Assembly: GCF_016907715.1 (NCBI RefSeq)
Contig: NZ_JAFBCM010000001.1
Location: forward strand, 7,355,420-7,419,419
DNA length: 64,000 bases
Origin: Tenggerimyces flavus
Lineage (GTDB): Bacteria > Actinomycetota > Actinomycetes > Propionibacteriales > Actinopolymorphaceae
Direction of reading: 5' to 3'
The number at the start of each line of letters is the position of its first letter. Within the stretch, counting starts at the first letter, position 1. The position numbers and the translations under genes were made by a program. Shown here piece by piece: positions 9,289 through 18,313 of the stretch. The notes under the pieces were generated by a model. That model was not told the origin of the DNA. It made no database searches and was given only the letters and a program-made list of their open reading frames with translations.

Positions 9289-9585
9289 TCACGCTGCATC
9301 CCCCGGCGGCCCTGCCGGAGTGCCCGGTCTCGGCGTGGTCTCGGCGTGGGACGTGTAGTGCCTGGCGGGTCCGGCCGACTGCTGCTTGATGGTGCCGTCG
9401 GATTGTTCGATGTAGAGGGCGGCATGGTCGCGGCGCGAGATCCGTCGAGCGACGGCGATCGCGTCAAGGCGGCTGGGATACACCCGCGACGCCCGGGTCG
9501 CCCCGGTACGCAGCACCGCCCACACCATCTCGCCGTCCCGTTCCGTCAACACCACATGAACATCCGCCGCCTGTGCATCAACCAT
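9289..9585 (-). CDS. DUF2188-type small protein
   Basis: This 98-residue protein contains WAVLRTGATRASRVYPSRLD, AIAVARRISRRDHAALYI and EQSDGTIKQQ. These are the pattern of the DUF2188 family: a Trp-Ala-Val strand, a helix with Ala-x-Ala-x-Arg and a DGxIQ turn. Function is unknown; relatives sit near stress genes. ATG 9585 has a good ribosome site (GGGGAGG). The last 25 residues are Pro/Thr-rich tail. It appears intact. Confidence 0.75.
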   Translation of the reverse strand: MVDAQAADVHVVLTERDGEMVWAVLRTGATRASRVYPSRLDAIAVARRISRRDHAALYIEQSDGTIKQQSAGPARHYTSHAETTPRPGTPAGPPGDAA

Positions 9586-9630
9586 CGAGATACCTCCCCG
9601 GGACAGATGTGGTTGGAGTGGTTGGACCGT

Positions 9631-10251
9631 TCAATCGCTGACAATCACGCTTCTACCGTTCACCCGTCGATCCACCGAGCGGGTCGTCGACCTGCTCCGC
9701 CCCGTGCCCGCGGGTGTTTCCGGACAGGTGCTGGTGGGGTCGAGCAGTGCATCGGCCATCGCTTCGGTCGTGGTCGGGTAGACCTTCCAGACCCGGTCCA
9801 TGCCGGTCACGTCGAGAACCCTCGCCACGATGTAGGTGGGGGCGGACAACCGAAACAGACAACCCATCAAGGTGGCGCGCCGGTCGACGGCGACCAGGGC
9901 ACCGAGCCCGGTTGAGTCCAGCAGGGTCACGTCGGTGAGGTCGACCACGAGCATCCTGGGGCTTGCCGTCAGGGCGGCCAACAGCGTGTCCCGCAGCACC
10001 GCTGAGGTGCCCACATCGACCACACCCCGCGGCCGGGCAACTATCGCCGTACCTATCGCCGTCCCCGTCGGTTCCAACGGCACCACAAACTCCACGTCCG
10101 GAGCCCATGCATCCCGATCCACCCGCGGCGACCCACAACCTGGATCACCTCCGGGCGAACCACGAGAAGGAACCATCGGCGGACGGACGGCGGTCTGCGG
10201 CCGACGTCGCGACATGCTTGCGCCGGGGGCCGCAGAATCAGGAATGGTCAT
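9631..10251 (-). CDS. STAS-domain anti-sigma factor antagonist
   Basis: This is a 206-residue protein with a STAS domain at about 75-165: IVARPRGVVDVGTSAVLRDT, then MLVVDLTDVTLLDSTGLGAL, where the DSTG motif carries the Ser expected to be phosphorylated by an anti-sigma kinase. The partner kinase is not in the window. Start ATG 10251 is chosen because GAGGAG precedes it by six bases; the longer open frame upstream lacks this. The first 70 residues and last 35 are not conserved. It is divergent from the intact GAF-ANTAR gene, 136 bases away, consistent with shared stress control. Confidence 0.85.
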   Translation of the reverse strand: MTIPDSAAPGASMSRRRPQTAVRPPMVPSRGSPGGDPGCGSPRVDRDAWAPDVEFVVPLEPTGTAIGTAIVARPRGVVDVGTSAVLRDTLLAALTASPRMLVVDLTDVTLLDSTGLGALVAVDRRATLMGCLFRLSAPTYIVARVLDVTGMDRVWKVYPTTTEAMADALLDPTSTCPETPAGTGRSRSTTRSVDRRVNGRSVIVSD

Positions 10252-10387
10252 GTCCGACTCCTCACGACGCGCGACGGGGCGCCGCCGGGGTCTAGGACAG
10301 CACAAGCACAATATCATCGTGTCGCCCGGGCATAGAGGCTCACGGGGGTGATTATCACCGATCTCGGAGCATGGAGTGGAGGTGCTG

Positions 10388-11200
10388 ATGACCACTGACA
10401 ACCCCGACACCGTCCACACCCGTGACGTCACTAATCACGGCGCGTCCGTGCCTGATCACGCGTCGACGCGGGATCGGCAGGTGTGGCGCACGTTCGTCGC
10501 GTTGGCCGACACGTTGGTGGCCGATTTCGACATCGCCGATGTTCTGGACTTGCTGACCGAGCGTTCGGTGGAGTTGTTGGAGGTGTCGGCGGCCGCGGTG
10601 CTGCTGGTCGCTCCGACCGGTGGGCTGGAAGTCGTTGCGAGCACTTCGGAGCGGGCGGAGGTGTTGGAGCTGTTCGCCGTGCGGACTGACGATGGTCCGT
10701 GCATCGACTGTGTCCGCGGCGGAAGCCCGGTTGGGAGCGCGGACCTGGTTGCTGACAGCCAGCGGTGGCCGCGGTTCGCCGCGGCGGCGCACGCGTGCGG
10801 GTTTCGGTCCGTGCACGCGGTCCCGCTACGGCGGGGAACCCAGGTCGTGGGAGTGCTGACGCTGCTGGGCAGCGACCCAGGCGCGCTCGCCGACGACGAT
10901 CTAGGACTTGGTCAGGCGCTGGCCGACATCGCGACCATCGCGATCCTGCAACACCGCGCAAGCGAGCACCGCGACGAACTCACCGCCCAACTGCAGATCG
11001 CCCTCGACACCCGCGTGGTCATCGAACAAGCCAAAGGCGTCCTCGCCCAACGCGGAGGACTGTCCATGGACGCCGCGTTCACCCGCCTCCGGGCCCACGC
11101 CCGCTCCCACAACCAACGCCTCACCGACCTCGCCCGAGCCATCACCGACAGCACCGCCGCCACGGCCGACCTCGACGCCATCCTCACCCCACCAAACTAG
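10388..11200 (+). CDS. GAF and ANTAR domain transcription antitermination regulator
   Basis: This 270-residue protein has a GAF domain (about 40-180: DIADVLDLLTERSVELLEV, DDGPCIDCVRGG, GFRSVHAVPLRRGTQVVGVL) and a C-terminal ANTAR domain (about 205-265: RVVIEQAKGVLAQRGGL, AFTRLRAHARSHNQRLTDLA). GAF would sense a ligand or redox state, and ANTAR binds paired RNA hairpins to block termination. It is the only intact one of three copies within 4 kb. ATG 10388 follows GGAGG at 10378; the upstream GTG is not needed. Confidence 0.9.
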   Translation: MTTDNPDTVHTRDVTNHGASVPDHASTRDRQVWRTFVALADTLVADFDIADVLDLLTERSVELLEVSAAAVLLVAPTGGLEVVASTSERAEVLELFAVRTDDGPCIDCVRGGSPVGSADLVADSQRWPRFAAAAHACGFRSVHAVPLRRGTQVVGVLTLLGSDPGALADDDLGLGQALADIATIAILQHRASEHRDELTAQLQIALDTRVVIEQAKGVLAQRGGLSMDAAFTRLRAHARSHNQRLTDLARAITDSTAATADLDAILTPPN

Positions 11201-11218
11201 CCCCGAGCTAGTCCCGAA

Positions 11219-12715
11219 CTAGTCTCCGCCGGCCTGCTTGGCATATGGCTGTCCTGGGGTTTCGAGGGGTTTGACGGCTGGGCCGGTGAGGACGGCGCCG
11301 TCGGCGGTGAAGCGGGAGCCGTGGCAGTTGCAGTCCCAGCTGCTGTCTGCGTTGTTCCAGTGCAGCGGGCAGCCGAGGTGGGTGCAAGTGGGGTTGTCGT
11401 TGCCGATCCGGCCGGTGAGGAACTCTTTGCCGACTTTCATGTTGTCGGTGATGAGTTTGCTGACGGCGTGGGCGTCACCGATGCGGGTGGCGTCGAACGG
11501 TTCGGCCCAGCCGTGGTCGCGGCCGGCGAGCAGGTCGCTGAGCATGATCGCGGCGGCGGCACCGTTGGAGAGGCCCCACTTCCTGAACCCGGTCGCGACC
11601 ATCACCGACCTATGGGCAGATGACAGGCCGACGTAGGGGATCTGGTCCGGGGTAGCGTAGTCGTGGGCGAACCAGCGATGCTCAACCGACTCGACCTCGA
11701 ACCGGCTGCGGGCCCATTCGTCCAACTGGGCTTGACGATCCCCGCTGTCGGCGCCGCCATTAGTACCGCCAGCTGCGCCGCTCGGGTTGCTGCCGACTTC
11801 GTGGCCGTTGCCGATGACCAGCAGCCCGCCGGGCCCGGCCGCGGGCCAGGGGCGGGTGGACCAGCTCGACGGGTCTACCTGGATCGTCATCGGGGCCGGG
11901 GCCGGACCGCGCAGGCGGACGGCCGCGCCGTAGGCGCCGACCGGTCGGGTCTTGGCGAAGTAGCCGCCCAGGGTGCCGATCGGCAACAGCGTGGCGACGA
12001 TGACCTGGTTCGCCCGGACGGTGCCCTGCCCGGTCTCGTGATCGGTTCCGTGCCCGGTTCCGTGTTCGCTGCCGTGTTCGGTGGTCAGTGTGACGGTCTG
12101 GTCGCGGAGCTCCTCGATGCCGGTGATCCGGGTGTGTTCGTAGATCGCGCCGCCGGCCCCGACCAGCGCCCGGGCGAGCCCGTCGAGGTAGCGAACCGGG
12201 TCCAGGTGGTACTGGCCGGCGAAGCAGACCGCGGCCTCGACGTCGAACGGCAGGCCGGCCGAATCCTCCAGCGTCGCGGGCAGACCGAGGTGCTGGGCGG
12301 CCTCGACTTCGCGCTCCAGGTCGAGGCGGCGGGCCGGGTCGAGGGTGTAGGCGTAGGCCGAGGCGGTGGTCAGGTCGCAGTCGATGCCCAGTTCGCCTAC
12401 TAGACGGACCACCAACTCGACTCCGGCGGTGTTCGCCTCGGCGTACTGGGCTGCCGCTTCCGCGCCATGCCGGTCGACCAGATCGGCGTAGATCAGGCCG
12501 TGCTGGGTGGTGAGCTTCGCCGTCGAAAAGCCGGTCGTGCCCGACCCCACGTCAGCGGCCTCGAACACCGCCACCCGGACCCCACCACGCTGCGCCAAGA
12601 ACGCCGCGTGCAAACCGACCCAGCCGCCGCCCACCACCGCCACATCGACGTCCAGATCCCCGGTGAGCACCGGAAACGTAGGGCGATGCTGAGACAGCCA
12701 CATACTGGTACGCAT
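11219..12715 (-). CDS. FAD-dependent oxidoreductase with C-terminal Rieske domain
   Basis: About 498 residues. The N-terminal DAO-type flavin fold shows VVGGGWVGLHAA (dinucleotide-binding Gly motif) and GFSTAKLTTQHG. The C-terminus has a Rieske [2Fe-2S] site, CTHLGCPLHW followed by CNCHGSRF, giving the CxH...CxxH ligands. Such proteins oxidise amino-group or aldehyde substrates and pass electrons to the cluster; the substrate is unknown. Start 12715 (MRTSMW) gives correct spacing to GAGG; 12721 or 12751 are alternatives. The gene is intact. A short duplicate of the 3' end lies at 32628-32677. Confidence 0.88.
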   Translation of the reverse strand: MRTSMWLSQHRPTFPVLTGDLDVDVAVVGGGWVGLHAAFLAQRGGVRVAVFEAADVGSGTTGFSTAKLTTQHGLIYADLVDRHGAEAAAQYAEANTAGVELVVRLVGELGIDCDLTTASAYAYTLDPARRLDLEREVEAAQHLGLPATLEDSAGLPFDVEAAVCFAGQYHLDPVRYLDGLARALVGAGGAIYEHTRITGIEELRDQTVTLTTEHGSEHGTGHGTDHETGQGTVRANQVIVATLLPIGTLGGYFAKTRPVGAYGAAVRLRGPAPAPMTIQVDPSSWSTRPWPAAGPGGLLVIGNGHEVGSNPSGAAGGTNGGADSGDRQAQLDEWARSRFEVESVEHRWFAHDYATPDQIPYVGLSSAHRSVMVATGFRKWGLSNGAAAAIMLSDLLAGRDHGWAEPFDATRIGDAHAVSKLITDNMKVGKEFLTGRIGNDNPTCTHLGCPLHWNNADSSWDCNCHGSRFTADGAVLTGPAVKPLETPGQPYAKQAGGD

Positions 12716-13069
12716 TGACATGACCTCGATGTACCCGCGCGGCGCCGACACACACTCGGCGCGGCGACTCTCACAGGCGGTGACATCGGCGACCTAGACG
12801 CGTCTCCCTGTCGTGGCGGACCAGGACCCTGACTGGCGAGCGTGGCCGCCGTCGTCAGCCTCGAACTCTACGCGCACGTCCACAAGCCAATATTGAGAGA
12901 ACCTCCCACATCGTGGTCCTCCTCGGAGTACTCGGGTCCCGGGCAGAAGCCGCCGCACGAGTGCGTTCGCCGCAGGGCCGCGTTGGTATGTCTGCTCGCC
13001 TAGTGGCGATGTTACCGGCGTAAGGACTTCTGACCGGTAACAGTTGATGGGATTGGACGACTCCGCTCC
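12716..13069. other. intergenic region with an inverted repeat
   Basis: No gene is seen. TGTTACCGG (13010-13018) and CCGGTAACA (13034-13042) form a perfect 9-bp inverted repeat with a 15-base loop, 28 bases before the EEP pseudogene start. The right arm and flank loosely resemble the repeats at 29739 and 49083. Confidence 0.45.
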
Positions 13070-13318
13070 ATGCGTGTGTTGATGCAGAACCCGGAGGCTG
13101 CGTTCGGTGACTGGCCGCGTCGTCGACAGGTGCTCGCCGCCGGGCTGCGGGACATCCAGCCTGACCTGGTGTCGTTTGGTGCGCTGTGATGACCGCGGTC
13201 CCACCCTCGACATCGCCTCCTGCGAACGGGTCGTCGACCAACAGTGGACGGTGTCTGGGCCAGCGACCACTACGGCGTCGTCGCCGACCTGACGGTCCGC
13301 CTGCCGCCTCGCCGTCGC
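13070..13318 (+). pseudogene. endonuclease/exonuclease/phosphatase family, internal deletion
   Basis: The frame from ATG 13070 gives MRVLMQNPEAAFGDW and VLAAGLRDIQPDLVS, the N-terminus of an EEP-fold enzyme. After about 40 codons it jumps to the C-terminal motifs LDIASCERVV and, in another frame, SDHYGVVADLTVRLP. The roughly 180 catalytic residues between are gone. A nearly full-length relative lies at 17515-18313. Confidence 0.75.
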
Positions 13319-13514
13319 CATGACGACTGACGCAGAGGCAACCCCGAGCTCGACAGAGTTCCTCAGAGCTCTGCGAGTTGTTCGACTGCGGCCCATGTGT
13401 CCGGGCTCCACGGGCGACAGGCTCGGTGAAGGTTGTATTCACGGTCGCGGGGTATCCGCCGATTCATGCCCAGGCACTTCGCCCGGGGTGAGCGCGCAGA
13501 AAGGACGTATCGAC

Positions 13515-14072
13515 GTGTCCGGTGATGTTGTTGATCTGATCCTGCAGGACCACCGTGAGGTCGAGAGACTGTTCGATGAACTGAAGAACCACCCGGAGAA
13601 GCGGCCCAACCTGGTACCGGTGTTGACCACACTTCTCACCGCCCACAGCCGAGCCGAAGAGGCCGAGGTCTACCCGGCCGCGGCCAACGAGGCGGGCGAA
13701 GCTGACGACGTCGCTCACAGCCAGGAAGAGCACGTCGAAGCGGACCAGCTGTTGGAGAAGCTGGCGGCTATCGAACCGACATCGCCTCAGTTCGACGCCG
13801 CCTTGAACAAGCTCGTGAACGCGGTCACGCACCACGTCGAGGAAGAAGAGACGAAGGTGCTGCCGGGCATGAAGTCCGGACTGTCCGACGCGCGTCGTGT
13901 CGAGCTCGGCGCGGCGTTCGCCGCCAGCCGCAAGGAGCATCTGGGCCAACAGCCGGCGGACACCACCAAGGACCAGCTCCTGCAACAAGCCCGCAACGCC
14001 GACGTCTCCGGGGTCTCCGGGCTCGGCAAGGAAGAGCTCAAAGACAAACTCCGCGAGGAAGCCTCTGACTAA
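13515..14072 (+). CDS. hemerythrin HHE-domain protein
   Basis: A 185-residue protein with a hemerythrin-like four-helix bundle at 1-125. Iron ligands are visible in DHREVERLF, AHSRAEEAEVYP, HSQEEHVEADQLL and HHVEEEETKVLP. A C-terminal SAP/Rho-N-like segment follows (KDQLLQQARNADVSG, then KEELKDKLREEA). It probably binds a di-iron centre and senses or stores oxygen, NO or oxidant. GTG 13515 is preceded by AAAGGA, whereas the long upstream open frame is not conserved. The KGG-type small gene follows. Confidence 0.87.
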   Translation: MSGDVVDLILQDHREVERLFDELKNHPEKRPNLVPVLTTLLTAHSRAEEAEVYPAAANEAGEADDVAHSQEEHVEADQLLEKLAAIEPTSPQFDAALNKLVNAVTHHVEEEETKVLPGMKSGLSDARRVELGAAFAASRKEHLGQQPADTTKDQLLQQARNADVSGVSGLGKEELKDKLREEASD

Positions 14073-14119
14073 GCCGCCGAATGCTCCCAACGTGAGCCAA
14101 TCGATGGAGGAGGCGAATC

Positions 14120-14329
14120 ACGGCCAAGGACCACGGTTCGAGCGTGAAGGACGACAAACAGTACGAAGGTCTTCGTAAGAAGGACATGAGCAAGCAGCGT
14201 GCGGCGAAGATCGCGAACACGCCGGACGCGTCGTCCAAGGGCGGCAAGAACAGCGGCAGTTCGACCAAGAGCGGTGGATCGTCGTCACAGAAGGCGAAAG
14301 CCTGCCGCAAGACAAGAAGTCCAGCCTGA
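14120..14329 (+). CDS. KGG/DUF7218-type small stress protein, non-standard start
   Basis: The protein reads TAKDHGSSVKDDKQYEGLRK, then MSKQRAAKIANTPDASSKGG and a Gly/Ser/Lys tail. It matches the small basic proteins found beside hemerythrin and stress genes in actinobacteria. In relatives the first codon of this alignment is ATG. Here it is ACG (14120-14122), although a very good ribosome site (GGAGGAGG, about 14105) sits at correct distance. GTG 14144 is the next possible start and would remove eight residues. Function is unknown. Confidence 0.65.
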   Translation, partial: TAKDHGSSVKDDKQYEGLRKKDMSKQRAAKIANTPDASSKGGKNSGSSTKSGGSSSQKAKACRKTRSPA

Positions 14330-14369
14330 GAGCCCTGCCCGACGGTCTGCCGAGCTCGTACATCTGTGT

Positions 14370-15055
14370 GCACGGTTCTAATCGTGGGGCCGCTACGCCG
14401 GATGTCGAGTTGATGCGGTCCGGCATCTCGCCGGTCGCGAGGTAGATCACCTGGCGGGCCATGTAGACCGCGTGGTCGGCGATCCGCTCGTAGTAGCGCC
14501 CGAGTAGCGCGATGTCGACCGCGGCTTCTACGCCATGGGGCCAGCTGGGGTCGAGCATCTTGTGGAACAACGACCGACGCAGCGTGTCCATCTCGTCGTC
14601 GGGGTTGACCAACGCTTCGGCGGCGTGAACGTCGCGCGCCGCGAACGTCGAGCTGATCTGATAGACCATTCGCTTCGCGACTCTGCCCATCTCGGCGATG
14701 GTGGGTTTGATCTCGTCTGGGATGTGCCCAGGTAGCGCACCGGGTGATCTTCGCGACGTGCTCGGCGAGGTCACCCATACGTTCGAGGTCGGCCGTTATC
14801 CGCAGCGCCCACCAACACCCGCAGGTCGGTGGGCCAACGGCTGCTGGAGCGCGCGAGCTGCTCGAACGTTTGCACCTCCACTAGCGCCTACAGCCGGTCG
14901 ATCTCCGCGTCGGCAGTGAGCAGCTGCTCCGCTCGCCGAACGTCGGCCTCGAGGAGGGCGGTCGTGGATTCGTCGACGGCGGTTTCGACCAGATTCGCCA
15001 TTTCGACGATCCAGTCGTTGATGCCCTTGAGCTGTTCGTGGAATGCATCGCGCAT
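14370..15055 (-). pseudogene. phoU: PhoU-type phosphate signalling regulator, broken
   Basis: From ATG 15055 the protein reads MRDAFHEQLKGINDW, MANLVETAVDESTTALLEAD, then EIDRL followed by an in-frame TAG (about 14888). PhoU sequence continues after it (ALVEVQTFEQLARSSSRWP), shifts frame at ADLERMGDLAEHVAKITR, and shifts again to KPTIAEMGRVAKRM, LGRYYERIADHAVYMARQVI and YLATGE. One nonsense codon and at least two indels inactivate it. PhoU normally restrains the Pst/PhoR phosphate system; no pst genes are nearby. Confidence 0.82.
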
Positions 15056-15298
15056 GGAAACGACCCTAGGACGGCCACACCGCACCTAATGGGCTCAAGC
15101 CACGGCAGTGAGGGCGCTGCCGTAGAGGACGTGTCTTCCCGCCTGCAGGGTGATCAGCGTGTTCGGCGAACCGAACGCGTAAGGTCGCCGATCTGTGATC
15201 GGTCTGGCCGGATCACGACGAACGGGTTCGCCGCGACGTCGAGTTGGGCTCGCGTGTCACGTCGAGCCACCGTACGCGCGCCGTACGTTGGCCGCGAG

Positions 15299-15676
15299 TT
15301 AGGGCCATTCGGTCGCCTGGTCGTCGAAGTCGGGTGTGTGCGGCGAGATCACGCAGAAGACCAGGCCGCCCGGATCGACCATCTGCCAATACGAACCGTC
15401 GTGGTAGCTCTTCAGCCGCTTCGCGCCAAGCGCCTCCAGGCGGTGCACTTCGGCCTCGACGTCGTCGGTGTCGATGTCCAGGTGCACCCGCGGCCCAGTG
15501 TCGTCGTCGAGTCGCTGAAGCTCGACCACGACCTCCCCGTCGAACCAGCCCAGCGAACGGTACGGGTCGCCGTCCTCCGGTTCGCGGCCCATCGCCGCCG
15601 CCCAGAACGCCAGACTCGCCTCAAACGAACGTGCGGGATGGTCGATGAACACCCCGCCGATCCGGCTCTTGTGCAT
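15299..15676 (-). CDS. VOC (glyoxalase/bleomycin-resistance) family protein
   Basis: A 125-residue single-module VOC protein with GGVFIDHPA, FWAAAMGREPEDGDPYRSL, VHLDIDTDDVEAEVHRLEAL and YWQMVDPGGLVFCVI. The metal ligands expected in this fold (His/Glu on paired strands) are plausible but only partly conserved, so it may be a binding or resistance protein rather than an enzyme. ATG 15676 follows GGGAGA. It looks intact. Confidence 0.8.
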   Translation of the reverse strand: MHKSRIGGVFIDHPARSFEASLAFWAAAMGREPEDGDPYRSLGWFDGEVVVELQRLDDDTGPRVHLDIDTDDVEAEVHRLEALGAKRLKSYHDGSYWQMVDPGGLVFCVISPHTPDFDDQATEWP

Positions 15677-15908
15677 GGTTGTCTCCCGTCGATGGGATTG
15701 GGGTGGTCCTACCGCGCTGCCAGTCTCCGGCGACCCCACGGGCTATCCTCACAGCGTGTGGGAGCGAGACCTGCGACCCATCTCGAGCGCCACGCATAGC
15801 CAGGCTCCGGGTCGCGCGTCTGCCAGGGTGTTGCCCATGACCGCCGTCGCGCGCTGCGTGGCATGGGCTGGTCTGCCTGAGGACGAGTTTCGATCTAGGA
15901 GGTACCTC

Positions 15909-16517
15909 ATGGCGACCTTGCGTGCCGTGGTTCTGGGATGTTCCCTGAAGAAGTCTCCGGCGCCGTCGAGTTCGGAGTTGCTTGGCCGGGAGGTGCTGAC
16001 CGCGCTGGCCGATCACGACACCGATGGTGAGGTGATCCGGATCGTTGATCACACCGTAAAGTTCGGGGTTTCCACCGACGAGGGTGATGGCGACGAGTGG
16101 CCACAAGTCCGGGAGAAGGTGCTGGCGGCAGACATTCTGGTGATCGCCACGCCGATCTGGATGGGGCAGCCGTCGAGCGTGGCGAAAGTTGTGCTCGAGC
16201 GGCTCGATGCCGAGTTGGCCGAGACGGACGACCAGGGCCGGTTGCTGACTTTCGGCAAGGTCGCAGCGGTCGCGGTGGTCGGTAACGAGGACGGCGCCCA
16301 CCACGTGACCGCCGAGCTGCTCCAAGGCCTGAACGACGTCGGTTTCAGCGTCGCCGCGAACGGTTCGACCTACTGGGTGGGCGAGGCGATGGGCAAGGTC
16401 GACTACAACGACGCCGGCCCGAAGCCCGACACCACCGGTGCCGCAACCAAGACTCTCGCCGCGAACACCGCACATCTCGCCCGCCTCCTGAAGGACCAGC
16501 AGTACCCGCCGAGCTGA
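15909..16517 (+). CDS. flavodoxin-like NAD(P)H-dependent oxidoreductase, copy 2
   Basis: This 202-residue paralogue of the 4765-5373 gene has the same length and the same motifs: LKKSPAPSSS, ADILVIATPIWMGQPSS, VGNEDGAHHVTAELLQ, STYWVGEAMGK and a C-terminal QQYPPS. ATG 15909 has a good ribosome site (TAGGAGG, about 15897). The open frame extends upstream but that part is not shared with copy 1. Having two copies 11 kb apart points to an old duplication in which both copies stayed intact. Confidence 0.86.
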   Translation: MATLRAVVLGCSLKKSPAPSSSELLGREVLTALADHDTDGEVIRIVDHTVKFGVSTDEGDGDEWPQVREKVLAADILVIATPIWMGQPSSVAKVVLERLDAELAETDDQGRLLTFGKVAAVAVVGNEDGAHHVTAELLQGLNDVGFSVAANGSTYWVGEAMGKVDYNDAGPKPDTTGAATKTLAANTAHLARLLKDQQYPPS

Positions 16518-16734
16518 CCCGCGCTCCTCACGAGCGCCGCCCGCCCGACGCGATCAACTACAGCCTCCGATTCCACACCGTGAACGCCGAGAAGAACGCC
16601 CGTACCCGCCGCTGGAACAAGGGCCCGTCGAGCCACGGACGAAGTGCCAGTGGAAGTCGGCGTCTGACCGCCCACCTTGAGACTGGCCGCCGGTCGGCGT
16701 CGGCTGACCCGTCGTCCGACCATGCTGGTGCGCG

Positions 16735-17136
16735 TTACATGGTGCCGCCGGGACCGCCAGGTCCGCGGTAGGTGGTGTCGTAGGTGGTGCCGTAGTAGTC
16801 GCCGAGCCGGGTGCGGTAGTCGTCGTCGACGCCGCGTTCGGGATCGGGATCGTACGGTGGGGAGTCCTTGATCTGGTCTTTGGTGCGATCGACGTAGACC
16901 TTCTGCTCGTCGGGGTCGATCCGGTCGATCACCCCGGCGGGGAGCAGCACCTTGCGGCCGAAAATCCACGGCCCGGTGTCCACGACGAGCCCGGCGGCAC
17001 CGGGGTCGTGGGTGGCCCCGTCGACTTTGCCGATGTCGCCGTCGGTAGCGGCGATCTTGTACCCAACCAGGTCGGCGCCTTCGGTGTAGCCAGACTCTGG
17101 CCGGTAGCTCCACGGGTCGAACAGGCTGTTCGTCAT
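16735..17136 (-). CDS. PRC-barrel domain protein
   Basis: A 133-residue protein with an N-terminal motif FDPWSYRPESGYT followed by a PRC-barrel (ADLVGYKIAATDGDIGKVD, then VVDTGPWIFGRKVLLPAGVI) and a helical Asp/Tyr-rich tail (DQIKDSPPYDPDPE). PRC-barrel proteins of this size are common in actinobacterial stress regions; the role is unknown. ATG 17136 begins the conserved part. Confidence 0.82.
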   Translation of the reverse strand: MTNSLFDPWSYRPESGYTEGADLVGYKIAATDGDIGKVDGATHDPGAAGLVVDTGPWIFGRKVLLPAGVIDRIDPDEQKVYVDRTKDQIKDSPPYDPDPERGVDDDYRTRLGDYYGTTYDTTYRGPGGPGGTM

Positions 17137-17514
17137 CGCGAAACACCACCTCAATGTGTCAGCAGCTGTGAGTCCTTGCAGAGGCCTGCGTACCCACCGG
17201 GTGAGTGACAAACCCCGATCGCCGTTTTGGACGTGCGGCCTGCGCGAACTCGCGTTCACCAGACATGGATGCACGCCAGCACGAAGACCGCCGCGCCAAC
17301 ATCAGGGTGGTGCGGGGGCCTCGCGACCTTGCTCGAGCCCCGCTGCCCCTTGCCTCGACGACGGCTGTCGATGTCAAGGTCGACTTGAGTTCGGGTTGAA
17401 CGGCGTCTGGGCGAGGCCGCTGCCCAGTTCGTAGTAGCGCCGACTCGAAGGAGCTCCGGCTCGCGGCAGACCCGGCGAGGCGTGGCGATGGTGCGCGTAG
17501 GGTAGATCCGGGAG
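17137..17514. other. intergenic region without recognised features
   Basis: About 380 bases lie between two divergent genes. I see short unsupported frames only. It should contain promoters for both genes, but none is clear. Confidence 0.35.
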
Positions 17515-18313
17515 ATGCGCGTTGTCACGTTGAACATCTGGGGCGGCGGTACGGACTGGCCACACCGGCAGGAGGCTTTGCGGAACGGGTTCGAGCGCCT
17601 GGACCCGGACTTGGCCACGTTGCAAGAGGTACGCCGCACCGACGAACGCGACCAGGCATGGGAGATCCTCGGCGAGGATTACCACATCGTTCACCAGACC
17701 GAACAAGGCCGCGACGGCGACGGCGTAGCGACGGCGAGCATGTGGCCAATCGGCGAGATCTTCGAGATCGACCTGCCACTCCTGGACCGCGACGCCGGCT
17801 TCTCCGCCACGGCGCTGGTCACCGAGATCGCGGCACCAGACCCGTACGGGCGGGTGTGGCTGGTCAACTATCTGCCGAGCTGGCGGGTGAACCAGGCGTA
17901 CGGAACGCGAACGCCAAGCCGTCGCGACCGCGAGCCGGCTCGAGGAGCTGGTCGCCGCCCAGCCCGGCCACCTCATCGTCGCCGGCGACCTCGATGCCGA
18001 CCCGATGGCGACGAGTATCCGGTTCTGGACCGGCCGGCAGGCCCTCGACGGTCGAGCGGTCTGCTACCGCGACGCGTGGGAAAGCGTCGGAACCGGCGAT
18101 GGTGACACGTTCTGCGCCGGAAGCCCGTACGTCGCCGACTGGGACTGGCCGTACCGCCGCATCGACTACATCCTCATCCGCTGCGGCCTCACCGGCGGCC
18201 CCACGCTCTCGATCGCGGACTGCCGCCGCGTCTTCGACGGCCCGAACGACACCGGCAGCGACCACTACGGCGTACTCGCCGACCTCCAGCCGCCTCCCGC
18301 CAAGCCTGATTGA
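17515..18313 (+). pseudogene. endonuclease/exonuclease/phosphatase family protein, one frameshift
   Basis: The first frame gives MRVVTLNIWGGGTDWP, LDPDLATLQEVRRTDERDQ (catalytic Glu of the EEP fold) and WLVNYLPSW. At about 17895 the correct reading moves to another frame: QAVATASRLEELVAAQPGHL, IVAGDLDADP (catalytic Asp/Asn region), WDWPYRRIDYIL and GSDHYGVLADL (terminal Asp-His). All catalytic motifs survive on either side, so either the gene has a recent inactivating indel or the base call is wrong. Expected length is about 265 residues. Confidence 0.75.
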
